Shown one piece after another: positions 32,956-45,686 of a DNA stretch of 64,000 nucleotides. The translations under genes were made by a program, and so were the position numbers. Every line of letters starts with the position of its first letter. The first letter of the stretch is position 1. Source of the DNA: Lojkania enalia (Eukaryota; Ascomycota; Dothideomycetes; Pleosporales); NCBI GenBank assembly GCA_010094045.1, contig ML986589.1, positions 565,974 to 629,973 of the forward strand, read 5' to 3'. Under the pieces are notes generated by a model, which saw only the letters and a list, made by a program, of their open reading frames with translations, was not told where the DNA came from and did not search any database.

Positions 32956-35387
32956 ACGTCATCTCTCAATTCAGCTTTGCCAATGGTAGGCTATGACTTT
33001 GCATGATCGGAGTGCATCGGTTTTTCTTGGTTTCTCTTAGTCTTTGGTTGGAAAAAGGGCCAAGACGATATCCAATTGTACATGGTTCGAGATAATTGTA
33101 ATCAGTGGGGGGGGAGTGGTCTTCATAGAGAATCGAAGAACTTGACCTATATTCAATTTTGTTTTGCTAATGTGATTTGCTACTGAAATGTCCATGTCCG
33201 TCTTTTGCCGATCATGTGGGGTTCAATTGATCCTTTTACCCCTGACTATTCTCTTTTCGGTGGACCCGCGTCAGCAGTCAGCCGCACAAGCCCAAAAGTC
33301 CGTTGTCCTATCAACCGGCTTGCTGAACTATGTCCTTCAACAAACCTACGGCGTGCATACGTGAGGTGCAAATTGAGGATAGCAATGCCGTTGCTACCGT
33401 ACGACACTGTTAAACTGAGGTTCAAACAAACTCTACGATCTTTGCTCGTACCCACGTGTCCCTTGGTTCTGGAAACGAAATAAGAAATGACATCCCAGGA
33501 CACAGGCAAGACAGGAAGGGCAGGGATCTAGCAACCCAAGTTCCACGGCAGATAACAATTTCTCTCGGATTGTGGTTCGCGGCCCCCTTCCCTTGTCAAT
33601 AGAACCCTGAACTTGTTCAATAGACCGAGCTGTGATGAGACGGTATGAAGTCGGATTTTGAAATGAGACGAGGACCTTTTGTGTGACGACCTGCCACGAG
33701 GCCGCGAGCGGGTGTGTCTCCCTATCAAGGGAGCAACGGTTTGAATAAAGCTTCGAATTAACCTTCCAATCAACCACCGTCCCATCATGGATCCCTGGCT
33801 TTCTCCATCCAAGCAATTGCCGTTGTCTTAGTCGCACATGGTTACCATGAAACATGGCACCCGTTCTACAGGCTCTAGGCAAGGGCTTGCCGTAAATCTC
33901 GACGACTGCTCATCTACAGAGTATTGCAACATCAATTGCCTCCCCATACTTCCTCCCGTGGAAAAGTATATCGAGCTGATTTACTATTTTCGAAGTCGAG
34001 CAACTGCATGCGAAGGACACGTCTGACTGACCGCAAGCGCCTGGTCGGTAACGAAATATCGATACGCTGTTAGGTGGCGGACATGTTCCGGACTCAGCAT
34101 CTCCGCGCTCCAATTTCCGCCCAGTCCCATCTTCGGCCACCGGTGGAAAGTATAATGACACCGCCCAACCCACCTCCCATTTCTCAAATACGAACAACTC
34201 GCATCGTATCGTAGAGATGTCGTATTAATCAAATGCGAAGAGCCAGTCTAGCCGTTGTACTTTTCCCCTTATTAACAAGGAGAAAAGCCTACGATATGCT
34301 CCTTTGGGATCGCTATCCAGAAACATGTAAGCGGCTATTAAGCCTTATGATTGTACGCCTCCGTCGTGCACCTTGGCTTTGTTATTCCTGATCCGCGTTT
34401 ACACGCTCAGAAGCAATCATTGACTAGGAGATCACTAGCGTTAACAGTCTTTTCTATTACGCGAAGGTTTGCACTGAGCGGAGTCTTCGCTTTTCTATAC
34501 GACTATTTCCCTTTCCCTCGCAGACCACTACCCGCTCCCACATGCCTTAAATTAGTAACATGGCCAATTACGCATGTCGTAGTTCCAGCCCCGCTGCTCG
34601 TGGAAACGCGGGGCCTCTAATTGCTTGAAGTCGACTACCTACTAGAAATCGTTTGAGCAGTTACCAGCTCAATAAGCTTCAGCAGATGTACACTAGTCAT
34701 CATCACCGTTTATGTCCACACTTTTTCATATCTTAAAATGCGCGGCGCGTTTTACATGCTAGAGCCAATAGTATTAAAGCGTACATTTTAAATTGTGTTC
34801 CGGCACAGCTAGCTCTCGGAGTTTTGCATGGGGCGCCGTAGCGCGCTTTATTCAACATCTAAAGCAGTCGCCATATCGACGACAGTACTACATCGATGTC
34901 ACCAAAGCAATTCTAGAGAGCAATCAGTAGGGAATGCCTCAGTGCCCACACTTCATTCGGGATAGCGGCTTTTGGGAGGACGTCAGATGTTGTCTTTGAA
35001 TGGTCATCGATGTCGAGCGTTTTGAGAAGACTTTATTCGATGCATTCAGTTGTTCTAAGGTTTTTGTATACATTTCATAAGCGTTTGATAGCGGGGTATC
35101 TAACCTGGCTGGCTCGATTTACGATGATATCCCAGTGCAAGTCTCACGATTTAGTTTCCAAGCTCTCCCGCCAAGCGGACAGTTTCCTCGAATAGTAGCC
35201 TGGGTGAATGTAATATCTGACGAAACCAGGGAGCGTACCTTTCTCTACAAAAGCCAATGACGCCTAGGTTCATTTTTACCATAGCTCCGATTAAACCCCA
35301 GATTTTCGAGTCCAGATACTCTCCATCTTTCGTTTATTCGACATCAGGCTTAAACACTCTTAATCAGTAATCATCATCATTATCAAG
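32956..35387. other. Intergenic between two secreted-protein genes
   Basis: Contains the 3' flank of the wall-protein gene and the promoter of the But2 gene. Frames of 60-149 codons (for example 33882-33433 minus, 34351-34620 plus) have no domain, signal or splice support. No relic could be read. Confidence 0.5.
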
Positions 35388-36038
35388 ATGAAATTCGTCA
35401 TACTCATTACCCTCCAACTCGCTACCGCGCTCGCCGCACCATCAATTTCACCATCCAATCCCTTAAACGAGCTATCATTCTTCCGATGCCCCGCCAACTC
35501 TGTCCAGCCCAACGGCAATCTCCCAGACGACTCCATCCCGACCTCCCTCCTGGTCCCCATTTCCGCAAAGCACCCCGACGAAGCCTACGACGCCACACCA
35601 TGGGCTAAAATAACCCCCAACGATTTCTGCACCATCTTCAACCTCGAGCTGCCCGTCGCCGCCACGCAGGGCAAACTCTGCAGCCTTGTCTTCGACTTCC
35701 CGTCCTTCCTCCAGGCCCCTTTTCTCTTCAGATTCGCAGGCCCCGGTCACTTTTCTTTCACGGGGTTTGCTATCAATGCGGGTGCTGTAGCGGGCAAAAC
35801 TACGTTCAATAATCTGCCGGCTCCGGGCCCGAGCCCGTCGAATCCACCAGCTGTTATGATGCCCGGGAACAGTTATATTGTTAATTCGGCGCCGTGTGGG
35901 ATCGCAGGGTATATTCCAGGTAAGGTGACGGTCTCGGGGGCACTATGTTCCAAGGATACGACGTTGGTGTTTTGGCAGAGTGATTTTATTTGTCCGCTGG
36001 GGTTCTATGTCGTTTTGACGGATGATCCGAATATGTAA
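35388..36038 (+). CDS. Secreted But2-domain protein
   Basis: 216 residues, one exon, ATG in AAGATGAAA. A signal peptide spans about residues 1-17 (MKFVILITLQLATALAA). The remainder matches the fungal ubiquitin-3-binding-protein But2 C-terminal domain: KITPNDFCTIFNLELP, then GKLCSLVFDFPSFLQ, a PGHFSFTGF strand, MPGNSYIVNSAPCGIAG, and a closing CPLGFYVVLTDD. Six or so Cys residues suggest disulfides in a secreted beta-sandwich. Despite the family name, secreted members are probably surface or effector-like proteins of unknown function. Intact. Confidence 0.88.
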   Translation: MKFVILITLQLATALAAPSISPSNPLNELSFFRCPANSVQPNGNLPDDSIPTSLLVPISAKHPDEAYDATPWAKITPNDFCTIFNLELPVAATQGKLCSLVFDFPSFLQAPFLFRFAGPGHFSFTGFAINAGAVAGKTTFNNLPAPGPSPSNPPAVMMPGNSYIVNSAPCGIAGYIPGKVTVSGALCSKDTTLVFWQSDFICPLGFYVVLTDDPNM

Positions 36039-37054
36039 GATAGGTCTTGATACTTGACGCGTGGGGGAGAAGTTTGGAACAGAAAAAAAGCTCTTGAGAA
36101 GTGGGACGTGCTTTAATGTTGTGAGTGGGAATTTTGACGACTGGTTTTGGATTATCAATTTTTATTCGGTGTTTGTAACTGGAATTTAGGTCTTGTGGAT
36201 ATAAGGGCTTTCTTTTTTAATGTATTTGCAGGCTTGTATCGGAAGCTATTCCGAAACGCCTATTATTTGTAAGGGAGCAACTTTTCCCTGATACTTGCTT
36301 AATTATAACATGAAAGCACTCCTATGGGGAATAGTCATTGAAGCTAATAACTAGCTGCAGAGAAGTCAGAAATAGTGACGGTGTTTTGGTGGGCTTGATT
36401 TACTGGCTAATTTCACGGAATTCATTCTTATTGTTTCCTCTCGTAAAACGAAACCATGCTTCCTAGGAGCTATTGTTCGGTCGGTCATCTGTGAGAAAGA
36501 TCGATCCGGATGCCGTGAGACAGATCTTTAGGGCCTCGCCTGTTAATTCCCCTGTGGGATATTCTTCGCCCAAAGAGGATTCACTACACATTCGAGCTAT
36601 CACAAATAAAAGTACTTCTATGCTCTTAATACATTGGGCGACCAGCGTCCCAGGATCTCGATCCACGACTTGATCTCGACTGGCTTCCGTATGTGCCTCT
36701 ATGATAAATTACCTCATTGAGCGGAATGCGAAGCGCCTCGCTGAAGGACGCTGTGCCGATGCGCAAAAGACTAGCGCCGATGACCTTGAATTCGACACCG
36801 TGCTTAGAAAAAGAAGCCTAATTTCTCATAATGGTCTCACAGTGCTACTGGAAGACTTTTTGGAGGACGTGCAAACTCATGTGGCGTGGTGCAAAGACTG
36901 AGCCTCTATTCTTTCCTCTGTCCACGCCAATTTTCTCGGCGCTTATTTGCTTCCACCTTTGCTTCACCTACACTATCATTCTTCCACACCGCCACTCAAA
37001 ATTGTAGCCAACACAAACAAGGAAGCATCCACGCTCCCAAGACGGCGCCTCGCG
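36039..37054. other. Intergenic; two short open frames without support
   Basis: Frames at 36473-36673 and 36701-36901 (plus) encode protein-like but unrecognised pieces. The second begins MINYLIERNAKRLAEGR. They could be fragments of another decayed gene lying just upstream of the ankyrin relic. Confidence 0.45.
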
Positions 37055-38357
37055 ATGGAGCCCCTCGATCTTGCGCCAGAGCTCTTCGCGCGAGGTATTC
37101 ACTTGGTAGTAGAGGAGGTTGGGGCAGTTGAGGCCCTCAAGTACAGGCGTGTTTGTAGTAATACTACCTCAAGGAGATCGTTGCTATATTCTGGCTCTTA
37201 CTAACGACCCGGGAAACTTTTGCGGCGGAGATCTTGCGGGACATAGCGGCGTTACAGCCGATCAAGGTTTTCAAAAAAGGAAGTCCCAGCCCGGCATGTC
37301 GTAAAAAACTTGAGAAGCTCTTTCACGCGCACTGGAGTGTCATCTTGCACGCATGAATTAAGCACCCGCGTGGGGTTTCGATCATGACTCCAAGATCGAA
37401 TGCAAGGCGCTGTCCACACACTACTACAGCTGGAGAACTCAGAGTCCGGTTTGACCTAAGAGACTCTCGTCGGGAAGGTTGATAAATTTTACGAAACCAT
37501 TCTTCGCTATTCCTTATATGGTTTTCTTGTTGAGAGTAAACGTACCAAGGGTGACTATGATGTGACCATCGCTAGAGTAGCTGCTGCTGTCGGTAGTGTC
37601 AAAACACTTGAGCATTGCCTTCAGTCATGTCCGCTACTTTTCCAGTCATACAGCAAATTCCACAGTATTTTCGAGGCAGCTACAGTGAACAGAAATACTG
37701 AGGCGATGAACCAGCTCCCTAAATCGAGATTTGCGCTTATAGCCTTTAATGAAACAGGGATCATTCCCGCATTGAAACCTCCTATTATCGGTCATCAACC
37801 TCAAGCAGCAGAACTACTCTACGATTTCCTATGCAAAAATAGAGAGCCTCTGAAGAGTCTAGAAGATAATCATCACACCGAACTCTTGCAGAGGTGCAGA
37901 GGTTATCGCATGATGAAAATCGCCTATCTAGTCTCAGGATTTAGACGCAGAGGGTCATTGAGCTAAGCATCAGGACATTGAAACACTCGCTCACGCTTAA
38001 GACACTACTGTAATAGGAGAGATTCTCGATAGCGACTTCTTGGATCAAAACAATTACTCATGGGAGCTAGACTTGATGTATGCTGCTCGGTATAGTTGCT
38101 ACGACGCCGCGCAGACACTTCTCGATCACGGTGCCGATATCGATGGAATAACACAACCCAAGGAGTTCGGCGTCACTGCTCTCTGGCAAGCCGCTGAATT
38201 AGGTCATTGAAATAAGATCATGTTCCTTGTTGACAGGGGCGCAAATATCAGTATTTTCGCTGGAAATGGGCGATTCCCAATTCACGTAGCGAAGAAGAAT
38301 GGATAGGCCTCTTTACTGAAAAATCTGGAGAAGGCGAATAAGAAGAGGCGTAGGTGA
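37055..38357 (+). pseudogene. Broken ankyrin-repeat gene with F-box-like start
   Basis: The start MEPLDLAPELFARGIH...YRRVC is typical of a fungal ankyrin family that opens with a short F-box-like LPPEL segment. The following intron seems to lack its acceptor AG before ETFAAEILRDI (near 37213). Later parts read KGDYDVTIARVAAAVGS near 37550, then ankyrin units YDAAQTLLDHGADIDG, FGVTALWQAAELGH and FLVDRGANIS near 38100-38250. The chain is interrupted by frame changes and in-frame stops, including GGTCATTGA near 38208 and TAG near 38304 where a CAG would fit. All expected parts are in order, so this is decay in place rather than a fragment insertion. Confidence 0.7.
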
Positions 38358-38675
38358 GAATAGGTTACTGCGGACAGCCCTTTAGTCTAGAGACGGATTG
38401 GTACCATCTTCGGCGAGAACTTCGATGGAGTTATGGGGAAAGAAGTTTGAGTTTTCATGCTAGTCTAGGGTATTAGAATATGTCGGCTACAAATTCAGAG
38501 CGAGAGCAACGGATTTACTAATTGTGAATTTTCAGCCCTACCTTCCGCTCCCACAGCCAGATCGACCGTTCATAATGCTACAACCATTGCGGTGTACTCC
38601 GTCAATAGTGAATAGAACATGGAATTCAATCTTATGAAGTAGTGAAAGCAACTATGAAATACTCAATGATTCGAG
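38358..38675. other. Intergenic
   Basis: Short AT-rich gap between the ankyrin relic and the 3' end of the dehydrogenase gene. Nothing else seen. Confidence 0.6.
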
Positions 38676-39910
38676 CTAAACATTACTAACTTTAACCAGC
38701 ACCTTAGTGCTTCCTGCCTTCCCACTCTTCAGCACATCCCATGCCTTCCCTATCTCTTCTACACCTTGCCCCTCCACCGTATACTCACCCACCTTAAATT
38801 TCCCGTTCTCTACCAACTTCGCAATCACAGGGATATAGCTATTCAACTTCTTGTTTAGCTCGTCCGCGCCTGGGCGACCGATCGGCCCAAGTTCAACGGG
38901 AGTGGTGCTGAAACCGGCGGAAGCATCTGGCACGGGATCCCAATCATTAGTAGTAGTATAGAGACGCTCGCCTGCAGTGGTTGGAGCGAGGGCTTTGAAG
39001 ATGGATGTTGCGAGGCCGTTGTTGACCGAGACAGCGTCCATGGCTAGGTTGAGTTTGCCGGAGGTGATTTGCTTCAGTTCCCCGATAATATCGGCTTCGG
39101 GCTTCTTGTAGTCAATGGTTGCGTCTGCACCGAAGCTTTTGAGAAGCTGTTTCAACGTTAGCATGGGCGAATGGCGAATCAGAACTAGGGCATATGAGAA
39201 AAGTGTCACACACTTCAAAAGACTTGGGTGAGCACGTCGTCGCAACCTTGTAGCCAGCAGTCCTGAACGCCTGAACAGCAAACTTGCCCACCGAGCTCGC
39301 CCCGCCAAACACTAAAGCCCACTCATCCTTAGCCGCGGGTAGATTATCAGGATCAATAAGGGGAATTTTCAATGCATCGAAGACCCCAAGGAACGCAGTG
39401 AAGGCGCCAACACCAATAGTAGCAGCCTGCGCCAGCGTAATGTTTCCAGGCTTCGGGATAGTAACCGCTGCATCCATGAGAAACTGGGATGTAAATATTA
39501 GTTCGGGATTAGCACACTGGGCCGTGCATCCTTACATATTCCTGCCAAGGCGAATACGCCCTGTAGCCCAGTCTCGTGCATCCACAAACCTCATCCCCTT
39601 CCTTAAACGAGACGCCGAGAGGAGAAATTGCGTTCTTTCCAGCCTCCACAACGACACCGCCCGCTTCACATCCAGGCACAAGAGGCCATTCGACAACAAG
39701 GGCTCCGAAGTCGGCCATGAATGAGTCGCTGATGTTGTTAGATCGATGAGCATGGAGGGCGGCAGAGTGAGGGATGGCGAGAGCTTACACGGGGTTCATG
39801 GCGGCGTAGATGGATTTGACGAGGATCTGGTCATCGTTTGGTTCGGGGACCTCGAGATCGGAACGGAACTCTAAGGATGCACCGGGTTTCTCGATAGTGA
39901 CGCCCTTCAT
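38676..39910 (-). CDS. Medium-chain dehydrogenase, enoyl-reductase / quinone-reductase-like
   Basis: Exons 39910-39789, 39728-39536, 39483-39214 and 39146-38676 join in frame to 351 residues. The N-terminal GroES-like fold includes DFGALVVEWPLVPGCEAGGVVVEAG, where the usual GHE zinc site is GCE. The Rossmann part has FGGASSVGKFAVQAF (~165-178), the NADPH-binding GxxxxG pattern, then TCSPKSFELLKSFGAD. This places it in the group of zinc-type-named but probably zinc-free fungal reductases (ToxD-like, LovC-related trans-enoyl reductases). Substrate unknown. No polyketide synthase or other biosynthetic core gene lies in the window, so a cluster role is not supported. Intact. Confidence 0.88.
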
Positions 39911-40697
39911 GGTGTCTTGTGGAGTATAACCTCGGATGTATATGCTTGAAACAGTAGTTCGCCCTTGTACTAGATATAAAGGGTCGATGGATGCAAGATT
40001 TGAATTGATATGAGTAGTAGCAATGATGGATAAGCATGCAAGTGAAGATGGGAGCTCATTATATATTCATGAAGACAAGCTAGCACCCCGTGTTCAGTGG
40101 CATGTTGCAGAAACCGTCCATTTAGCGCGCCATTCTAATTAGATTCTAAACAAGGCCGTAGCAAACGCCTCACATTCAAGCCTCTCCTTGCAAGAAGCTA
40201 TCTTTGTAAGCTTATGAGAGCCAGAAAGACTAATCAATGGGTTAGAAATGAGTTAGCACGATTGGTTAGTTCAGGGCATGAATGCGAAAACGACTGCAGG
40301 CTTGGGAAGGACATTAACTTCAAGTAGTGCGTGGCGGCGGTGTGGGAGATCTAGAACTGCTGCAACGATTGTCGTTGGCTGCCGATATCGTATTTAGATG
40401 TTGAGGCGCGTATTGGCGTTTTTCATTGGTGGGGAGGTATGAGGGGCTTTGAGGTTGAAAGGTCGGGGTGTCGGTGATGTCATGGCCCCGACCGACACGC
40501 CAAGCTAGCTAGTCTCCCTGAAGAGTTGCGTAATCAAGTTCTTTAGAATTACAAAAGGCGCTGTTTGGAAAAAAAGAAGCTCAGGCAGGTGATGGAATTT
40601 GATTCGGAACTCGGAGATAGCATTTGTAATGTCACTAGAGACTGTATGATGACTTTGCTTCCTACATGTGCAAGGCAAGATAGACGACTCGGCCCCT
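39911..40697. other. Intergenic
   Basis: Promoter of the dehydrogenase at left and 3' flank of the deacetylase at right. The minus-strand frame 40801-40505 is mainly intron and UTR read-through of the deacetylase gene. No other feature seen. Confidence 0.55.
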
Positions 40698-41575
40698 CTA
40701 GCAAGTCGTCTGTGAGTTGCCAGTACCATTGACATACGCACCATCAGGATCACCAAGGCACTCAGCTTTTCAGTGTTAGCCAATCGGCCAGAGCGATGCA
40801 AGAAGAAGATGACTTACCAACTGTCACTAGCTTCAGATTGTTGGACTTGGCCCAATTGATCAACCACGGGGTGAGCGTGTTGACAGTGCCAGAATACGTC
40901 TCGTGCATAAGAGGAATGTGTCCATTGCCACTGGTGCCGGCTTGCTGGAATGTCTGCTGGCTTTGTTGGGGGGACCTGTTGTTCCAATCGCCAGAGTCAA
41001 TGTCGTCTGTGATAACACGGTAGCCCATGGTTTTCATGGTGGGTAAGACATTGCCGCCCGTCGCGAGATACGGTGGGCGCATATACGTGGGCTTTACACC
41101 AATGATGTTAACGAGGGCGGTCTCTAGCCTGGTCATCTGCGATGTCAGATCTGCACTTGACATGGAACCGAAGTTTTGTGGATGCGTCCAGGTGTGCGAA
41201 GCGATCTGGTGGCCGGATTTGTAGGCGTTCTGCAGCGCCGTCTTCTGGTTGTAAATACAGCCTATTGGATTTGAGTCAGAATGGCAAGAAGTTATATGTT
41301 AGAGACTTGATAAGGGTGTACCAACCGTATAGGGTGCCTGTAACGAAAAAGGTGCCTTTCGCCTCACCAGCATCCAATATGTCAACAAGTCTTTGAGTGT
41401 ACTGATACGGACCGTCGTCGTATGCGAGTGCGAGCATGCCAGGCGAGGCACACTTCTGGATCACCTTCCCAGCTTCTGGCCCAGCCATCTCCATCATCTG
41501 AATGGGGTTGAGGATGGGCTTGGCGCTGCTTGCGCCAAAAAACAGCGACGCTACTATTGACAATGTAAGACGCAT
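40698..41575 (-). CDS. Secreted polysaccharide (chitin-type) deacetylase
   Basis: NodB-fold, carbohydrate-esterase family 4 enzyme that removes acetyl groups from chitin-like polymers. Exons 41575-41326, 41261-40818 and 40765-40698 join to 253 residues. A signal peptide covers ~1-18 (MRLTLSIVASLFFGASSA). Motif 1 reads AYDDGP (Asp 53/54; commonly TFDDGP), motif 2 HTWTH supplies metal-binding His 106 and His 110, motif 3 is RPPY, motif 4 DSGDWN, motif 5 LMHET. The catalytic and metal residues are present. The last splice uses GAAAAG as acceptor and restores the usual VAECLGDP...C tail, whose Cys probably pairs with an earlier one. Likely acts on the cell's own or a host wall. No chitin-binding module. 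Confidence 0.92.
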
Positions 41576-42527
41576 GTCGATCCCTAAGCAATTGACGGGC
41601 TAAGATTGAAGTGTGCACTGCAGAATATGGGGTATACATTCCTCTTAAATACCAAGCCTCGGCCCGTGGGATAGCTTGATTGTGGAGCCGAACATTTACA
41701 GAGGCTCAAGGGTATGCTTGGCTCATTCCTACTAGATCAGTCCTGTTTAACCGGGGAATCGGTTCTGCGACTTTCAACGTCTGAATTATCTAGAACATCT
41801 AGCAATCTGAGGGAATCGTTCCAATTTCATGTCGATTTCATTAAACGGGCGCTATTGTGTCGCATCTAGACGGAGTCAAAATTCACCTAAAGAAAAATGT
41901 ATCGAGGTGAATTGGTGGTGAGCAAAACATACATACTTGTTCGCCGAAACGACTTCTATCGTACCCCTTCATCCGATTTTAATAAAAAGAAAGCGTCCGC
42001 GTGGTTTCATATGAGGATCGAATTGCATCCGGCGGTTAAATATGGGATAGACTACGAAGATCCACGTGATGCTTCCCCGCAGAGCAACAATCGATTTCCG
42101 ACGACATTAGCGCACTATTACAGCTCCAAGCATCAGGCGACATCTTCCAACGATCGTAAATGCACTTGGAGTGGGTTCCATGACCCTATTAGCATCGGTG
42201 AATTTTGATTAGTTGATAATCGCACTAACCTCCGAGGACGCGCACCGGAAACAGATGCTATTCCCCTATCAGGCACGCCAAATTCTGAATTTTACTCGGT
42301 TCCTTTGAAAGGGCTAGATGGTGAAAAGTCGAACCGTAAAATGCCAATTTGTAGACAAATTCGATAATCATCTTGATTATTGAGAATTTTATTCTGGTTT
42401 GCCCTTTGCATCCTGTAGGCTTATAGGACTCACGAGGGGCTTAATCTCACGTCACGCCCATTGCATTGGAATATGATCTTTTGTTGCCGTTTTAGTGTAT
42501 CATATTACTAATATTTCGACTCGAAAT
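41576..42527. other. Intergenic
   Basis: Promoter of the deacetylase and 3' flank of the Zn2Cys6 gene. A 103-codon plus frame (41897-42208) has no recognisable character. Confidence 0.5.
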
Positions 42528-44169
42528 CTAGAGTTCCTTAGACCACGGATCTTCGATCCACGTAACGCGATCGGGAGAAGAAGGAGATATCCTAGGTGAT
42601 CCATCTGGGTCTATTTCCCAAGCTCCTATTGCAAAAACGTCATCAACAGCCTTTCGAACCGCACGTGCCAACTTTCGTCCTTCTGGGGAATTGAAACCTC
42701 CAAGGGTCGTCCACGCCACCTTCGTAGCAACAAAGCCAATTGTATTAGACTCTACACCTCCAGGTCGCTTCTCAAACATTTTGAGTTCCAAACACTTTGT
42801 GATTTTGATCGCAGAAGCGTTTCGGAGAGACACATAGCGGGGTGACGGTTCCAGTGAGTCCAGAATATTCAAGACGCAGATTGCAGTCGTGTGGTATAAC
42901 ATATATGTGGTTGCAAGGTGTTTGTTCGCAATTTGGGCCTTCATCCTATATATCGATGTGGATTGTTTCATGTGAGCATCGTTGAGACTAGCCCAAACCA
43001 TGTAGAGAGCCTCTAATCTCTGGTATACTAATTTCGTTTCATCAATGAGTGACGAGACTGACACATTGCATCCGGCTAGCATCGCGTCGCGTGCATGCAG
43101 GAGTCTCGTACAATCAGCCAAGAGGTTCAGTATCTGAAGTCGGAGTTTGCTGTTTTCATCGGAATTTTTGCTCGGTATCGCCTTCCACTCTTCCCGAGCG
43201 TATATGGTAGGGGTTGACATAGCCAAGCCACCAAGGACAAGCAGCGTCCGAAGGCCGGAAAATATTGTATGATCAATTTCCGATAATGGAAGGGTAGGCG
43301 GTCCTCGCATGGCTAGAATGCTCTCAAGTCCGCGAATGTGTTTGAGAAAATGATTCCTTCCCGTGGGTAGAAAGATCTCGAGAAGATTGCACGTGAGCAC
43401 TGTCAAGATAGTCTCACGCGTAGTCTGGAATTGGGGCATCGCTAGATGGGAATTCAATTGAGCCAACACTAAACCATAGAGCCGATATCCTCGACTAGTC
43501 GTTGTCGGCAGATTGTGTTGCTTGCCGAAGAATAGAATTGAAAGACTCAACATGGCATTCCGGAGGAGTGCGAGACCAGGCTCATTGTAGTTATCCATGT
43601 CGCTGTTTCTCGCCATGACCATTTGGCAAGCAATATCAACCGGGCCGCCCCGTAGTAGCTTTTTGCGGGTGTACACCAGACATACATCATCCTCGAAAGC
43701 GGCAAGCGTAAGGGGTCCGCCGAGAGGACTAGGTTGAGGTGATTGCTTTTCAGATGAGGTGTAGGGTGAATCTGATTGCTTTGCAAGAGATGCCCTTGAA
43801 GGAGGGTTCTCATTGATCCAAGTCACATCTTTGGGGCCATCGCAAAGCAAGCCTCGCTTTTTGCACCGAATGCAGATGGGGCGATTCTCATCTTGGATAT
43901 GATTAGTCGCGGAACGTCTTGGTGAAATGCTTTTATAGTTGGTTGCAGCCCAGCCGAGGGGATGGAAGGCAGAAGGGCGCGTCGGAATGCAGAGCCCTCG
44001 CAACTTACGCCTTTTAAGAGCGTATTCACAGGATTGACGCATATTCAGGGAAGTATTGCTGGACCATAGATGCAACAGGATGCTTAGGAAACGATGCGCA
44101 CTCACCACACTTTACACGGCGACGGCGACAGTTTGTGCAGCCTCTTGAGCGTCCTCCTCGGCTGACCAT
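42528..44169 (-). CDS. Zn2Cys6 transcription factor with fungal-specific C-terminal domain
   Basis: Exons 44169-44106 and 43891-42528 give 475 residues. The zinc cluster is Cys 11, 14, 21, 28, 31 and 38 (GCTNCRRRRVKC, then CIRCKKRGLLC), preceded by a short basic start. The intron (214 nt) falls inside the cluster, after Cys 21; retaining it would stop translation soon after. The long open frame that begins within the intron (MVSAHRF...) lacks half the cluster and was rejected as a start. After a Ser/Pro linker comes an alpha-helical region typical of the fungal-specific transcription-factor family (FLKHIRGLESILAMRGP, YMVWASLNDAH). Targets unknown; it lies near the deacetylase, but co-regulation is only speculation. 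Intact. Confidence 0.9.
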
Positions 44170-45686
44170 CTTGGATAGTAACTGTAGTGTACGGGTGTCG
44201 ACTGAACGTCTTTTGAGACCATTTTACACGGCGCATTTTACGCGTCGCGATGGGCGAAGCTGCCTTGTGCTTGGGGGCCGACGAAACCACTTCGCCCTGC
44301 TGCTGTTGGTTACGCCCGACGCTAAACCACTCCTAGGGCATCCCGCGAGATTGCCAAGGGAGAGGAGCACTAGATGATCCTGACAAGACGCATCCTCCCG
44401 ACATCCTACATTGCTTTGGGGCGCAGACAGCAGAACCATCACCATTAAGCTGCTTTTAATTGATGCCTTTTAGCAAAGCCACACATGTTCATGCTGTTAT
44501 GAGGCCTGTACCGTTGAAATATGACTCCATAGGGCTGAGTTAATGCCCGGGACCAAGCTTTCTTGAAGCTTGGGACGCATGACTACAAGGCTCCCTTGAG
44601 GGGCCTATGCTCCGTCATCTTCGATAGATTTTTCCCGACCGAATACAAGGTCGAGAATTGCCGTCACCATCGTTCTCAACCTCGAAGGCGAGTAGGTCGT
44701 TTTCAAGAGCTAAAATCCCGTTTCTATGAAGGTTGCTATGTTTGATTTGTCTCACTCTCTGTCATCAAGTCAATTATTCATTGATGGTAGAGGGAAGAGG
44801 AGCATCGATTTGCCGAATGCACTTGTTAACTTGTGTATAGAACGACTTGAATCGATAAACCCAAACGTCTGACTTTGTACCGCATTTTATCAAGTAAAGG
44901 ACATGCTACATCGAATTTCTGTCGATATTCCCAGCCCAGATACGAGACAGTAAACTAGTCGTCTAGAGACATACGCACGTAGACGAAGAGAATGGATTGC
45001 TCAGGTCTCCGTTTTTCTAGCTGGACATTATTGCACGCATATACTCCCGCTCCAAAAGGATGACCGATTTACACTTAGGACCGTCGCCGAGACTCAGGGG
45101 TCGGTAATTACATTAATTTCAATATTGGTCTGTCCGAAAGGTAGGCTTTCCATCGAATAACCACGTACGACATGACCTCTACTTTGGCACGTATGTTAAG
45201 CGACTGCGACAAATAGCAGTACAAAAGTCTTGACGAATTTGACGCAAAATCCAGCTCCCTAGGCCGGCGGAATGTCTTGGAGTCGCTCACAGAGGCGGGT
45301 ATGACATCTCTGTGATTCTTTACGTGATTTAGTATCCCTCGGCCGACAGGTTTTATCTCCATAATCGTGGTATCGCCCTTGAAGAAGAGGGTGCGTTCGT
45401 CGCTCCAAGTCTAGGTTTCGGGAGTGGTAGATGAGCAAAAGAAGAGCGATCGATGCAAGAAAGGCGTCATCGTTATGAATTTACAGATGAATTATGATCC
45501 TATTTTAGGAAAGCTAACGATCTTCTGTCATCAAGGGTAATTACTGGCAGGCTGAGGTATGATTGGACGCAGTCAAATGATATGAAAGACTTGTCAGGTC
45601 TTGCTGGTGAAATTAGGTACAAAACTATATCGTACAATCGACGATCAATGCAAAGGTCCTTTCACCCTTGCCTTGTCCTCCATCCA
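44170..45686. other. Intergenic
   Basis: Divided between the promoter of the Zn2Cys6 gene and the 3' flank of the GRDP gene. An 84-codon minus frame (45362-45108) is somewhat protein-like but unrecognised. No repeat or RNA gene seen. Confidence 0.5.

Noticed and set aside
43892..44108. Alternative start MVSAHRF for the transcription factor
   Set aside because: It lies inside the intron and gives only half of the zinc cluster; splicing to the ATG at 44169 restores all six Cys.
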